Shown here: positions 1 through 7,785 of the stretch, piece after piece | How the letters are laid out: every line of letters begins with the position of its first letter | Position numbering within the stretch: position 1 is the stretch's first letter | Made by a program: the position numbers and the translations under genes | From: CAYYSY01 sp964474355 | Lineage (GTDB): Bacteria; Myxococcota_A; UBA9160; UBA4427 | Length of the DNA: 50,616 bases | Reading direction: 5' to 3' | NCBI GenBank assembly: GCA_964474355.1 | Contig: CAYYSY010000351.1 | Location: 1 to 50,616, forward strand | The notes under the pieces: generated by a model | What the model saw: the letters and a program-made list of their open reading frames with translations, nothing else | What the model was told of the DNA's origin: nothing | Database searches by the model: none

Positions 1-1
1 C

Positions 2-643
<642 letters not shown>

Positions 644-720
644 GATCGCCGGAATTTCGACCTCCCAGGTGCAACGTCAAGGGGTGTTGACCCCGACGCG
701 GTCGGCGCGAGCTTGATGAG

Positions 721-2154
721 ATGATGCAATCACGCCCGCCCGCGGTCGCGGGGTCTTTCTATCCCGGAGTGCCGGCCGCGCTCGATCAGATGGTCGATTC
801 GATGCTCTCGGCCGTCGAGGCGCCGCCTGAAGGCGCCCCCGCGCCGAAGGCCCTGATCGTCCCCCACGCCGGCTACGTCTACTCCGGCCCGGTCGCCGCG
901 AGCGCATACGCTCAGGTGTGTCGCCTGCGGGAAGGAATCCGGCGGGTCGTGGTGCTCGGCCCCGCGCATCGCGTCGCCGTGCGCGGCCTGGCCGCCCCCG
1001 AGGCGCCGGCGTTCGACACGCCTCTGGGGACGATCCCGATCGATCACGACGCATTGGCGACGCTTCGCGATCTGCCTCAGGTCGTCGTGAGCGAGCAGGC
1101 GCACGCGCTCGAGCACAGCCTCGAGGTGCAGCTCCCGTTTCTGCAGCACGTGTTGGGGGATTTCTCGCTGGTGCCGCTCGTGGTCGGTCGCGCGACCGAC
1201 GCCGAGGTCGCCGAGGTGATCGACCGGCTCTGGGGCGGCGACGAGACGCTCTTCGTGATCAGCTCCGATCTGAGCCACTACTACGACTACGAGACGGCGC
1301 GGCGCATGGACGCGGAGAGCTGCCGCGCCATCGAGGCGATGGACGGCGACGCCCTCGACGAGGAGTCGGCGTGCGGGCGCGTGCCGGTGCGCGGGATGCT
1401 GCGCGCGGCGCGGCGCCGTGGCCTCGAGGTGCGCACCCTCGATCTGCGCAGCTCGGGCGACACCGCCGGGCCGCGAGACCAGGTCGTCGGATACGGGGCG
1501 TGGGCGCTGACGCCGCCGAGCTCGGACGCGCAGCGCGACAGTGACGACCGGCCGGGAGCGCCGGTCGAGGCGGGACAGCCCGGCCCGATCGACGAGGCCG
1601 ACGCGCGGCGCCTGCTCGAGCTCGCTCGCGAGAGCATCGCCGCAGGGCTCGAGATGGGCAGCGAGCCGAGGCTCGATGCGGATCGCAGCAACCTGTCGCC
1701 CGCGCTCGCCGAGACCGGCGCCTGCTTCGTCACCCTCCGCAGCCCCGATGGCGAGCTGCGGGGCTGCATCGGCTCGCTCGAGGCCACGCGGCCATTGGCG
1801 GAGGACGTGGTCGGCAACGCCTGGGCGGCCGCGACCCGCGACCCGCGCATGCAGCCGGTGACGCGAGCCGAGCTGCCGTCGCTTCGCATCGAGATCTCGG
1901 TCCTCGGGCCCCTCGAGCCGATCGAGGCGGACTCGTTCGACGCGGTGGTCGGCCAGCTCCGGCCCGGGCGCGATGGCCTGGTGCTCGAGGATGGCCGCGC
2001 TCGCGGCACGCTCCTGCCCTCGGTCTGGGAGCAGGAGCCCGAGCCCCGCGCGTTCGCGGGGCTCGTCTGGCGCAAGGCGGGTCTCTCGCCGCGCCACTGG
2101 TCGCCCACCGCGCGGGCGTGGCGCTACGGGGTGCAGATGCTGGGCCCCGCCTGA
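721..2154 (+). CDS. amrB-amrA: Fused AmmeMemoRadiSam system proteins B (Memo) and A (AMMECR1)
   Basis: 477 residues in two domains. Residues 1-265 are a Memo-like domain, related to class III extradiol dioxygenases: it opens with PPAVAGSFYPG and carries VPHAGYVYSGPVAA, a second His region HALEHSLEVQLPFL, and SSDLSHYYDY. A linker around 266-290 leads to an AMMECR1 domain (residues 295-470) with CFVTLRSPDGELRGCIGSLE, the LRGCIG signature, and a C-terminal HWSPTARAWRYGVQ. In many genomes these are two genes; here they are one polypeptide. ATG at 721 is followed directly by a second ATG at 724, so the exact start is uncertain by one residue. With the divergent radical SAM gene it makes up the three-part set that often co-occurs. 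Molecular function remains poorly defined in bacteria. Confidence 0.92.
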   Translation: MMQSRPPAVAGSFYPGVPAALDQMVDSMLSAVEAPPEGAPAPKALIVPHAGYVYSGPVAASAYAQVCRLREGIRRVVVLGPAHRVAVRGLAAPEAPAFDTPLGTIPIDHDALATLRDLPQVVVSEQAHALEHSLEVQLPFLQHVLGDFSLVPLVVGRATDAEVAEVIDRLWGGDETLFVISSDLSHYYDYETARRMDAESCRAIEAMDGDALDEESACGRVPVRGMLRAARRRGLEVRTLDLRSSGDTAGPRDQVVGYGAWALTPPSSDAQRDSDDRPGAPVEAGQPGPIDEADARRLLELARESIAAGLEMGSEPRLDADRSNLSPALAETGACFVTLRSPDGELRGCIGSLEATRPLAEDVVGNAWAAATRDPRMQPVTRAELPSLRIEISVLGPLEPIEADSFDAVVGQLRPGRDGLVLEDGRARGTLLPSVWEQEPEPRAFAGLVWRKAGLSPRHWSPTARAWRYGVQMLGPA

Positions 2155-2445
2155 GCGCACGGGTGTCGAAGGCGAGCTGTCCGGATGCGGGGGCACGGGA
2201 GTGCTCCTCCGTGGGACATCGGTCGTGTCGAGTGTGTCCCCTGGACGACGCAAGGCCTGTGCCCGGAATCGCGGTCTGCGCGCGAGTACAACGGCGGGAG
2301 GCCGGGCTACACGAAAGAGGGTGGGGCAGCCTGCCACGGCCGCGGGTAGGATCCGGGGCGTTCGCTCACAGCGGCCGCGGCGTGAGGGCGAGCTTCGAGT
2401 CGGTGCCGGCCCCGCAGAAGCAGAGCCGTTGCAGAGGAGGTCCCC

Positions 2446-3627
2446 TTGTCCGGTCACGCCGCCGTGCAGCACCCCGACCCGATCGTCGCTCCGCCCGATG
2501 CCGCGGAGATGCAGCGGAGGCTCGACCGCGTGCGCCGCCGCATGGCGGACGAAGCGCTCGACGCGTACGTCGTCCACTGCCCGGACAAAGTCTTCTACCT
2601 GACCAACTTCCACAACTACGTGCACGAGCGCCCCTTCGTGCTCGTCGTACATCCGCAGGGACCGCTTCGCTTCGTGGTGCCGCAGCTCGAAGAGGAGCAC
2701 GTGCGGGTGCGCTCGGTCGGTGAGATCGAGCTCGTCCGCTACTTCGAGTTCCCTGCGCCCGAGGGCGAGGCGTGGTCGAACCGGCTGCGGGATGTGCTGG
2801 GCGATGCGCGGCGGGTCGGCGTCGAGTCGGTGTGTCCCCTGCAGGTGGTGGACGAGATCCCCGGCGAGCGCGTCCGCAGCGACGTCGTCGACGAGGCGCG
2901 GATGGTGAAGACCGACTACGAGATCGGTCGCATCGCCCATGCATGCGGGATCATCTCCGAAGGGCACGAGCAGCTGATGGCCGGCTGCAAGCCGGGGGAG
3001 CTGGCGATCTCGCTCTTCGGCGCGACCACCCGCGCGATGACCGGCCGCATGCTGCGCGACATGCCCAACGCGAACATGCTCGCGTCGAGCTTCGCCGCGG
3101 TCGTTCAGCCGCCGAGCATCTCCCACGACCCGCACAACTTCACCGACGTGTTCGTTCAGCTCGAAGAAGGCGGCCCGCACGTCAGCATCATCAACTGCCG
3201 CGTGAACGGATACGGCGCGGAGCTCGAGCGGAGCTTCTTCCTGAACTCGTTGCCCGAGCCTGCGCGCGCGCCCTTCGACGCGATGCTGGAGGCGCGGCGC
3301 ATCGCGTTCGAGCGGACGCAGCCCGGCGAGAGCATGGGCGAGGTCGACCGCGCGGTGCGTGATCACTTCGAGAAGCACGGCTACGGCGAGGCGATGCTTC
3401 ATCGCACGGGGCACAGCTTCGGCGTCACCGGCCACGAGGCGCCATTCCTCGCGGTCTCGTACGATCGTGTGATCGAGCCGGGCATGCTGTTCAGCATCGA
3501 GCCGGGCATCTATCTGCCGGGCATCGGTGGCTTCCGGCACTCCGACACGGTGCTGGTGACCGAGTCGGGCAACCTCTCGCTCACGACGGCGGCCGACGGG
3601 CTCGAGGAGCTGGTGTTCGAGCGATAG
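2446..3627 (+). CDS. M24-family (creatinase/Xaa-Pro peptidase fold) hydrolase lacking most metal ligands
   Basis: 393 residues. TTG at 2446 is chosen because AGGAGG lies just upstream. Residues 20-140 form a creatinase-type N-terminal domain and 150-393 the pita-bread catalytic domain. Of the five ligands that hold two metals in M24 peptidases, H323 (TGHSFG) and E352 (IEPGIYLPG) are kept. By spacing, the first Asp is I248, the second is E259 (GYGAELER) and the last Glu is S365 (GGFRHSDTVL). This loss recalls creatinase, which uses the fold without metal, so a C-N hydrolase is more likely than a dipeptidase. The downstream ATC-hydrolase-like and amidase genes support that. The 291 bases before it carry no convincing gene. 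The substrate is unknown. Confidence 0.85.
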   Translation: MSGHAAVQHPDPIVAPPDAAEMQRRLDRVRRRMADEALDAYVVHCPDKVFYLTNFHNYVHERPFVLVVHPQGPLRFVVPQLEEEHVRVRSVGEIELVRYFEFPAPEGEAWSNRLRDVLGDARRVGVESVCPLQVVDEIPGERVRSDVVDEARMVKTDYEIGRIAHACGIISEGHEQLMAGCKPGELAISLFGATTRAMTGRMLRDMPNANMLASSFAAVVQPPSISHDPHNFTDVFVQLEEGGPHVSIINCRVNGYGAELERSFFLNSLPEPARAPFDAMLEARRIAFERTQPGESMGEVDRAVRDHFEKHGYGEAMLHRTGHSFGVTGHEAPFLAVSYDRVIEPGMLFSIEPGIYLPGIGGFRHSDTVLVTESGNLSLTTAADGLEELVFER

Positions 3628-3652
3628 GGCTGTGGCGACCTGGAGGAGTACG

Positions 3653-4129
3653 ATGGGCATCGAGGATCTGACGGAGTTCGAGAAGCGGGCGGTGCAGATG
3701 GAGTACGCGGTGCCTCTCATCCGTGATCTGCAGCGGATCCTGGGTGAGGACGTCGTGAACGCCGCGCTCGAGCAGCGCATCGAAGACGCGGTCGCCGAAG
3801 CGCGCAAGAGCGCGTTCGACGCGACCCGCATCGACCTCGGTGAGGGCGGCGCTGCGACGATGGAGCGCTACGGCAAGGGCATTCCCTTCGACTACGACGT
3901 GCTGACCCGCGATCACGATCACTTCGACGTGAACGTGACGCGCTGTGGCTATGCCGAGATGATGGAGCGCCTCGGTGCGCGCGACGTCGGCCATCTACTC
4001 ATCTGCCACAACGACTTTCCGAGGGCCGAGCAGGTCGGTCTCGAGCTCGTACGCACGCAGACCTGCATGCAGGGCGCTGCGCACTGTGACTTCAGGTATC
4101 AGAAGCGGGGCGCCCGCCGGGCACTGTGA
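3653..4129 (+). CDS. L-2-amino-thiazoline-4-carboxylate hydrolase family protein
   Basis: 158 residues, ATG at 3653 behind GGAGGAG, 25 bases after the M24 gene. The middle has GHLLICHNDFPRAE and the end TQTCMQGAAHCDFRYQ, resembling the conserved His/Cys and HCDFRY features of the ATC hydrolase-like family (PF14196). Experimentally known members open a thiazoline ring in the cysteine-forming pathway from DL-ATC; many relatives are uncharacterised, so only the family is claimed. The C terminus is altered by a 40-bp tandem duplication: the first copy runs out of frame to TGA at 4127-4129 (ending RGARRAL). With only the second copy the frame would end RGAPRGADEE at TAG 4176-4178, two bases before the amidase start. 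The intact allele was probably tightly coupled to the amidase. Confidence 0.75.
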   Translation: MGIEDLTEFEKRAVQMEYAVPLIRDLQRILGEDVVNAALEQRIEDAVAEARKSAFDATRIDLGEGGAATMERYGKGIPFDYDVLTRDHDHFDVNVTRCGYAEMMERLGARDVGHLLICHNDFPRAEQVGLELVRTQTCMQGAAHCDFRYQKRGARRAL

Positions 4130-4160
4130 TTTCAGGTATCAAGAGCGGGGCGCCCCCCGC
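4081..4160. repeat. 40-bp tandem duplication at the 3' end of the ATC-hydrolase-like gene
   Basis: 4081-4120 and 4121-4160 match at 35 of 40 positions and both encode HCDFRYQ(K/E)RGA. The period is not a multiple of three, so the duplication shifts the reading frame and replaces the last residues of the upstream protein. The level of divergence fits two strain alleles joined in tandem better than a recent duplication. Confidence 0.85.
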
Positions 4161-4180
4161 GGCGCCGACGAGGAGTAGAG

Positions 4181-5629
4181 ATGAAGCCGTCCGAGTATGC
4201 AGAGCACGACGCGGTCGGGCTCGCCGAGCTGGTCGAGTCGAGGCAGGTGAAGCCCGAGGAGGTCGTCGACGTCGCGATCGGCCTGATCGACGAGCTGAAT
4301 CCGTCGCTCAACGCGGTGATCCACCGACACGACGATCGCGCCCGCAGCGAGGCCGCGAGCGGCCCGCCGGCGGGTCCGTTTCGCGGCGTGCCCTTCCTGC
4401 TGAAGGATCTCGGCGGGGGCAACCGCGCCGGCGATCCCCACCACTGGGGGACGACCTTCCTGCGCGATGCCGGGTACCAGGCGACCACGACCTCGTATCT
4501 CGTCGAGAAGTTCCTGGCGGCCGGGCTGGTCGACGTGGGCCGCACGAACGTGCCCGAGCTCGGCGCGTGGTCGGTCACCGAGTCGGAGGCCTACGGCCCG
4601 TGCCGCAGCCCGTGGAACACCGAGCACTCGAGTGGCGGATCGAGCGGGGGTGCAGCGGCGGCGGTGGCGTCGCGCATCGTCCCGGTCGCCCACGCGAGCG
4701 ACGGCGGCGGCTCGATCCGCAACCCGGCGAGTCAGTCCGGGATCATCGGGCTGAAGCCGTCGCGGGGGCGCATCTCGCTCGGGCCCGATCTCGGTGAGTC
4801 GTGGGCCGGCATGATCTTCGAGTTCATCGTCTCCAGGAGCGTCCGCGACACCGCCACCATGCTCGACGCCGTCCACGGCCCGATGCCCGGCGACCCCTAC
4901 GGTATCGTGGCGCCGTCACGACCCTTCGCCGACGAGGTCGGCGCCGACACGGGCCAGCTTCGGATCGGCGTGCTCTCGCACCACGACGACATGCCGCTCC
5001 ACGCCGACTGCGCCGAGGCCGCGAGCTCGGCCGGGCGCCTGCTCGAGTCGCTGGGCCATCGGGTCGAGGCGTCGCATCCTGAAGCGTTGACGTCGTCGGT
5101 GTTGCTGCCCCACACCCTGAACGTGATCTCGTGCTCCCAGGCACGGGTCGTCGAGGATTTCGGTGGCTTGCTCGGCCGCGAGCTCGGTGCGGACGACATG
5201 GACGCGAGCAACTGGGCCGTGACCGAGATCGGCAAGCAGGTGTCGGGTACGCAGTACCTCGCTGCCCTGCAGGCACACCAGGACTACCAGCGCGCGATGG
5301 CTGCATGGTGGGAGGGGGGCTTCGATCTGCTCGTCACGCCGATGATCACGGCGCCGCCGCCGCTCGTCGGTGAGATGAAGCCCGATCCCGCGAACCCGAT
5401 GGATGCGTTCATGCGCTCGGGCAGCCTCCTCGCGTTCGCGATCCCGTTCAACGTGACGGGGCAGCCGGCGATCTCGCTGCCGCTTCACTGGAACGAGGAC
5501 GGGCTGCCGATCGGCGTGCAGATCGTCGCGGCGATGGGGCGCGAGGATCTGCTGATCCGCATCGCGAGCCAGCTCGAGTCCGAGGTCCGCTGGACCGAGC
5601 GTCGGCCGGCGATCTGTGCGGGTGGATGA
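4181..5629 (+). CDS. Amidase (amidase signature family)
   Basis: 482 residues, ATG at 4181 preceded by GAGGAG. The Ser-cisSer-Lys machinery is visible: K75 in PFLLKDLGG, the Gly/Ser motif SSGGSSGGAAAA around 150-160 with the cis-serine at 154/155, and the nucleophile S179 in SDGGGSIRNPAS. Family enzymes hydrolyse carboxamides or linear and cyclic amides. The histidine-containing insert after K75 (GDPHHWGTTF) resembles proteins annotated as 6-aminohexanoate-cyclic-dimer hydrolase or Glu-tRNA amidotransferase-like amidases, but no partner GatB/GatC is nearby, so a catabolic amidase is favoured. It is the third gene of the run starting at 2446 and is followed by a hairpin at 5647. No signal peptide is seen, so it is presumably cytoplasmic. 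Confidence 0.9.
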   Translation: MKPSEYAEHDAVGLAELVESRQVKPEEVVDVAIGLIDELNPSLNAVIHRHDDRARSEAASGPPAGPFRGVPFLLKDLGGGNRAGDPHHWGTTFLRDAGYQATTTSYLVEKFLAAGLVDVGRTNVPELGAWSVTESEAYGPCRSPWNTEHSSGGSSGGAAAAVASRIVPVAHASDGGGSIRNPASQSGIIGLKPSRGRISLGPDLGESWAGMIFEFIVSRSVRDTATMLDAVHGPMPGDPYGIVAPSRPFADEVGADTGQLRIGVLSHHDDMPLHADCAEAASSAGRLLESLGHRVEASHPEALTSSVLLPHTLNVISCSQARVVEDFGGLLGRELGADDMDASNWAVTEIGKQVSGTQYLAALQAHQDYQRAMAAWWEGGFDLLVTPMITAPPPLVGEMKPDPANPMDAFMRSGSLLAFAIPFNVTGQPAISLPLHWNEDGLPIGVQIVAAMGREDLLIRIASQLESEVRWTERRPAICAGG

Positions 5630-5646
5630 ACCGCTGAGCGGATGAA

Positions 5647-5681
5647 CGAAGGGGCACCGGCTATTTGCCGATGCCCCTTCG
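5647..5681. terminator. Hairpin between convergent genes, probably a bidirectional terminator
   Basis: CGAAGGGGCA (5647-5656) pairs perfectly with TGCCCCTTCG (5672-5681). Inside the loop CGGC and GCCG pair again around TATTT, giving a nearly continuous stem of 14 pairs. It lies in the 86-bp gap between the amidase and the convergent acyl-CoA dehydrogenase. No T-tract follows on either side. Confidence 0.7.
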
Positions 5682-5715
5682 AGAGCGTCGTGGCGGCGTG
5701 ATCGCAGCCGGGCCT

Positions 5716-6966
5716 CTAGTTCCCGAAGTCCCAGCCCTCGCCCCCCGCGTACTGCCGCAGCACGTTCTTCGCGATCAGGATCTTGTGCACCTCGTCCGGT
5801 CCATCGGCGAGCCGCAGGGTGCGTGCCCCCTGGTACATGGCGGCGAGCGGGAGATCGCCCGTCACGCCCGCCGCGCCCCAGACCTGGATCGCGCGGTCGA
5901 CCACCCGCGAGTACGCCTCGGGCACGTAGATCTTGATTGCCGAGATCTCGGTGCGCGCGTCGACGCCGCTCTCCATCTGCTCCGCACAGTGGATCGTCAT
6001 GAGGCGCGCCGTCTGGATGTCGATGTACGAATCGGCGATGAAGCCCTGGATGAACTGCTTGTCGCGCAGCAGTCCACCGTGGACCTCTCGCGAGTTGGCC
6101 CGCTCGATCATCATGTCGAACGCGCGCCACATCTGCCCCACCGAGTTCATGCAGTGATAGACGCGGCCGGCGCCGAGCCGGTCCTGGGCGGCCGCGTGGC
6201 CCGAGCCCGTCTGCCCGAGCTGGTTCTCCGCCGGTACGCGCACGTCGTCGTAGATGATCTCGGCATGGTCGCTCTTGCGCCCCCACACCTCGATGCCTCG
6301 AATGACGTTCACGCCGGGCGTGTCGGTGGGCACGATGATCTGGGTCATCTTGTCGTTTCGATCGGCCGGACCCTCGGGATCGTCGGTGCGACACATGACG
6401 ATCAGGAAGTCTGCGGCGATGCCGTTCGACGTGAACCATTTGTGGCCGTTGATGACCCACTCGTTGCCTTCGCGGCGGGCGGTCGTCTGCAGCGAACGCG
6501 GGTCTGAGCCCGGCACGTCGGGCTCGGTCATCGAGAAGCCCGACTGCATCTTCCCTTCGGTGAGCGGCACCAGCCACTTCTTGCGCTGCTCCTCGGTGCC
6601 GTACTTCAGCAGGATCTTCTGGTTGCCCGAGTTCGGCGCCACGACGCCGAAGAGCGCCGCCGCACCCATGGCGTAGGCGAGCACCTCGTTCATGTAGGCG
6701 TGCTCGAGGAACGAGAGGCCACAGCCACCGTACTCCTCGGGCAGGTGCGGCGCCCAGAGCCCCGCCTGCTTGACCTTTTCCTGGATGCCCTTCCGGAGCT
6801 CGCGCGCCTCCTGGCGCTCGGCATCGGTCACGTCGACGTCCTGGCGCGAGCGCCAGAGCCGGTTCTCGTTGGGGAGGATCTCCTCGTTCACGATCTTCGC
6901 CGTGAGGAGGCGGATCTGGTTGATCTTGTCGGGGAGGCTCGCGATTGCCTGGACGTTCATCGCCAT
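5716..6966 (-). CDS. Acyl-CoA dehydrogenase family protein
   Basis: 416 residues from ATG at 6966 (MAMNVQAIASL), with AGGAG upstream on the coding strand. Visible features are the flavin/substrate region GFSMTEPDVPGSDPRSLQT, then INGHKWFTSNGIAADF in the beta domain, and the C-terminal WGAAGVTGDLPLAAMYQGAR followed by LRLADGPDEVHK, a block typical of the longer ACAD10/11-like acyl-CoA dehydrogenases. It would oxidise an acyl-CoA to a 2-enoyl-CoA with FAD, passing electrons to ETF. It stands alone, divergent from the ferredoxin-globin pair and convergent with the amidase. The acyl substrate cannot be read from the sequence; short branched or medium chains are common in this subgroup. Confidence 0.9.
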   Translation of the reverse strand: MAMNVQAIASLPDKINQIRLLTAKIVNEEILPNENRLWRSRQDVDVTDAERQEARELRKGIQEKVKQAGLWAPHLPEEYGGCGLSFLEHAYMNEVLAYAMGAAALFGVVAPNSGNQKILLKYGTEEQRKKWLVPLTEGKMQSGFSMTEPDVPGSDPRSLQTTARREGNEWVINGHKWFTSNGIAADFLIVMCRTDDPEGPADRNDKMTQIIVPTDTPGVNVIRGIEVWGRKSDHAEIIYDDVRVPAENQLGQTGSGHAAAQDRLGAGRVYHCMNSVGQMWRAFDMMIERANSREVHGGLLRDKQFIQGFIADSYIDIQTARLMTIHCAEQMESGVDARTEISAIKIYVPEAYSRVVDRAIQVWGAAGVTGDLPLAAMYQGARTLRLADGPDEVHKILIAKNVLRQYAGGEGWDFGN

Positions 6967-7054
6967 TGGGGGGGCTCCTGTCGGGTGCTCGGTTTCCGAG
7001 TGGTTCAGCGAGTGTACGTGGGCGGGTCGGCCCGGACCACGTGCCCGGTGCGGC

Positions 7055-7070
7055 TGGCATGGGGCGTGCA
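7055..7070 (+). promoter_or_regulatory. Sigma-54-like promoter ahead of the ferredoxin-globin pair
   Basis: TGGCATGGGGCGTGCA has the invariant GG-N10-GC spacing and two mismatches to TGGCACG-N4-TTGCW. It sits 44 bases before the ferredoxin ATG, in the 147-bp divergent gap shared with the acyl-CoA dehydrogenase. Weaker on its own than the site at 42858, but supported by the same arrangement of redox gene plus globin downstream. Confidence 0.4.
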
Positions 7071-7113
7071 TCCCCTCGATGCCCTCTGGAGGCGACGGGT
7101 AGAGGAGGACACG

Positions 7114-7359
7114 ATGGCCGACCCGACGAGCGGACCGAGACTCTGCCTCGACCCTGCGGTGTGCACGACGAGCGGATTCTGCCGCTCGAGGTTGCCCGAG
7201 CATCTTCGCACGGGGAGCGACGGGGCGACCGAGCTGGTGCGCGCGGAGGTCGCGGCGTCGGAGCTCGCCGCAGTGCGGGACGTGGTCCTCGAGTGCCCGA
7301 GCGGTGCGCTGCGGATCGACGACGATCCCCTCTACGACTTCCCGAACGTGGGGCCCTAG
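7114..7359 (+). CDS. Small ferredoxin, probably 3Fe-4S type
   Basis: 81 residues, ATG at 7114 behind GAGGAGGA. Cysteines C17 and C23 (CTTSGFC) and C61 (ECPSGAL) match the C-x5-C...CP pattern of the single-cluster ferredoxins that serve P450s in actinomycetes and other bacteria; C11 is additional. Three conserved ligands suggest a 3Fe-4S cluster. The gene is followed 20 bases later by a truncated hemoglobin, so both are probably cotranscribed. No P450 is adjacent; the nearest is at 42949. The role is inferred to be a one-electron carrier, perhaps reducing the neighbouring globin or a P450. Confidence 0.8.
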   Translation: MADPTSGPRLCLDPAVCTTSGFCRSRLPEHLRTGSDGATELVRAEVAASELAAVRDVVLECPSGALRIDDDPLYDFPNVGP

Positions 7360-7379
7360 CCGGAGGTGAGAGCAGCACC

Positions 7380-7775
7380 ATGAGCAGCGAAGCGCCGAGC
7401 GAGTCCCCCTACGAGCGCATCGGTCGCGAGCCGGGCGTGCGCGCGCTCGTCGAGCGCTTCTATGGCCTCATGGACGAGCTGCCCGAGGCGCGCACGATCC
7501 GCGCGATGCACTCCGGCGATCTCGAGCCGATGGTCGACAAGCTCACGGTGTTCCTCACGGGCTGGATGGGTGGCCCCCAGCGCTACCGCGAGCGCTTCGG
7601 CAGCGTGGTCATCCCGGCCGCCCACGAGCCCTATCCGATCGGCTCGGCCGAGAGCGAGGCCTGGCTGCTCTGCATGCGGCGAGCGCTCGAGTCGGTCGAG
7701 GCCGACGAGGGCCTGATCGACATCTTGATGCCGGTCTTCGCGCAGATGGCGCTCATGTGCCAGACGAAGGACTGA
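7380..7775 (+). CDS. Truncated hemoglobin, group II-like
   Basis: 131 residues, ATG at 7380 with GGAGGTGAG upstream. The protein fits the 2-on-2 globin fold: Y28 in the B helix (RFYGLM), TGWMGGPQRYRERFG around 60-74, proximal H82 in AAHEPYPIG, and a Trp at 95 (EAWLLCM) where group II proteins carry the G8 tryptophan. Such globins bind O2 or NO and are linked to NO/O2 chemistry. Directly downstream of a ferredoxin, which could keep the heme iron reduced. It ends 10 bases before the convergent flavin monooxygenase. Substrate or ligand preference is not deducible. Confidence 0.88.
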   Translation: MSSEAPSESPYERIGREPGVRALVERFYGLMDELPEARTIRAMHSGDLEPMVDKLTVFLTGWMGGPQRYRERFGSVVIPAAHEPYPIGSAESEAWLLCMRRALESVEADEGLIDILMPVFAQMALMCQTKD

Positions 7776-7785
7776 TCCCCCCGCC

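Noticed and set aside
2207..2245. GGGACA...TGTCCC inverted repeat in the gap before the M24 gene
   Set aside because: Short arms with a long spacer and no promoter-like element nearby; likely chance.
730..3831. A reading frame of over 1000 codons on the minus strand opposite the Memo fusion and M24 genes
   Set aside because: It is an antisense shadow caused by high GC; composition is Arg/His/Ala-rich with no domain, while the plus strand shows clear families.
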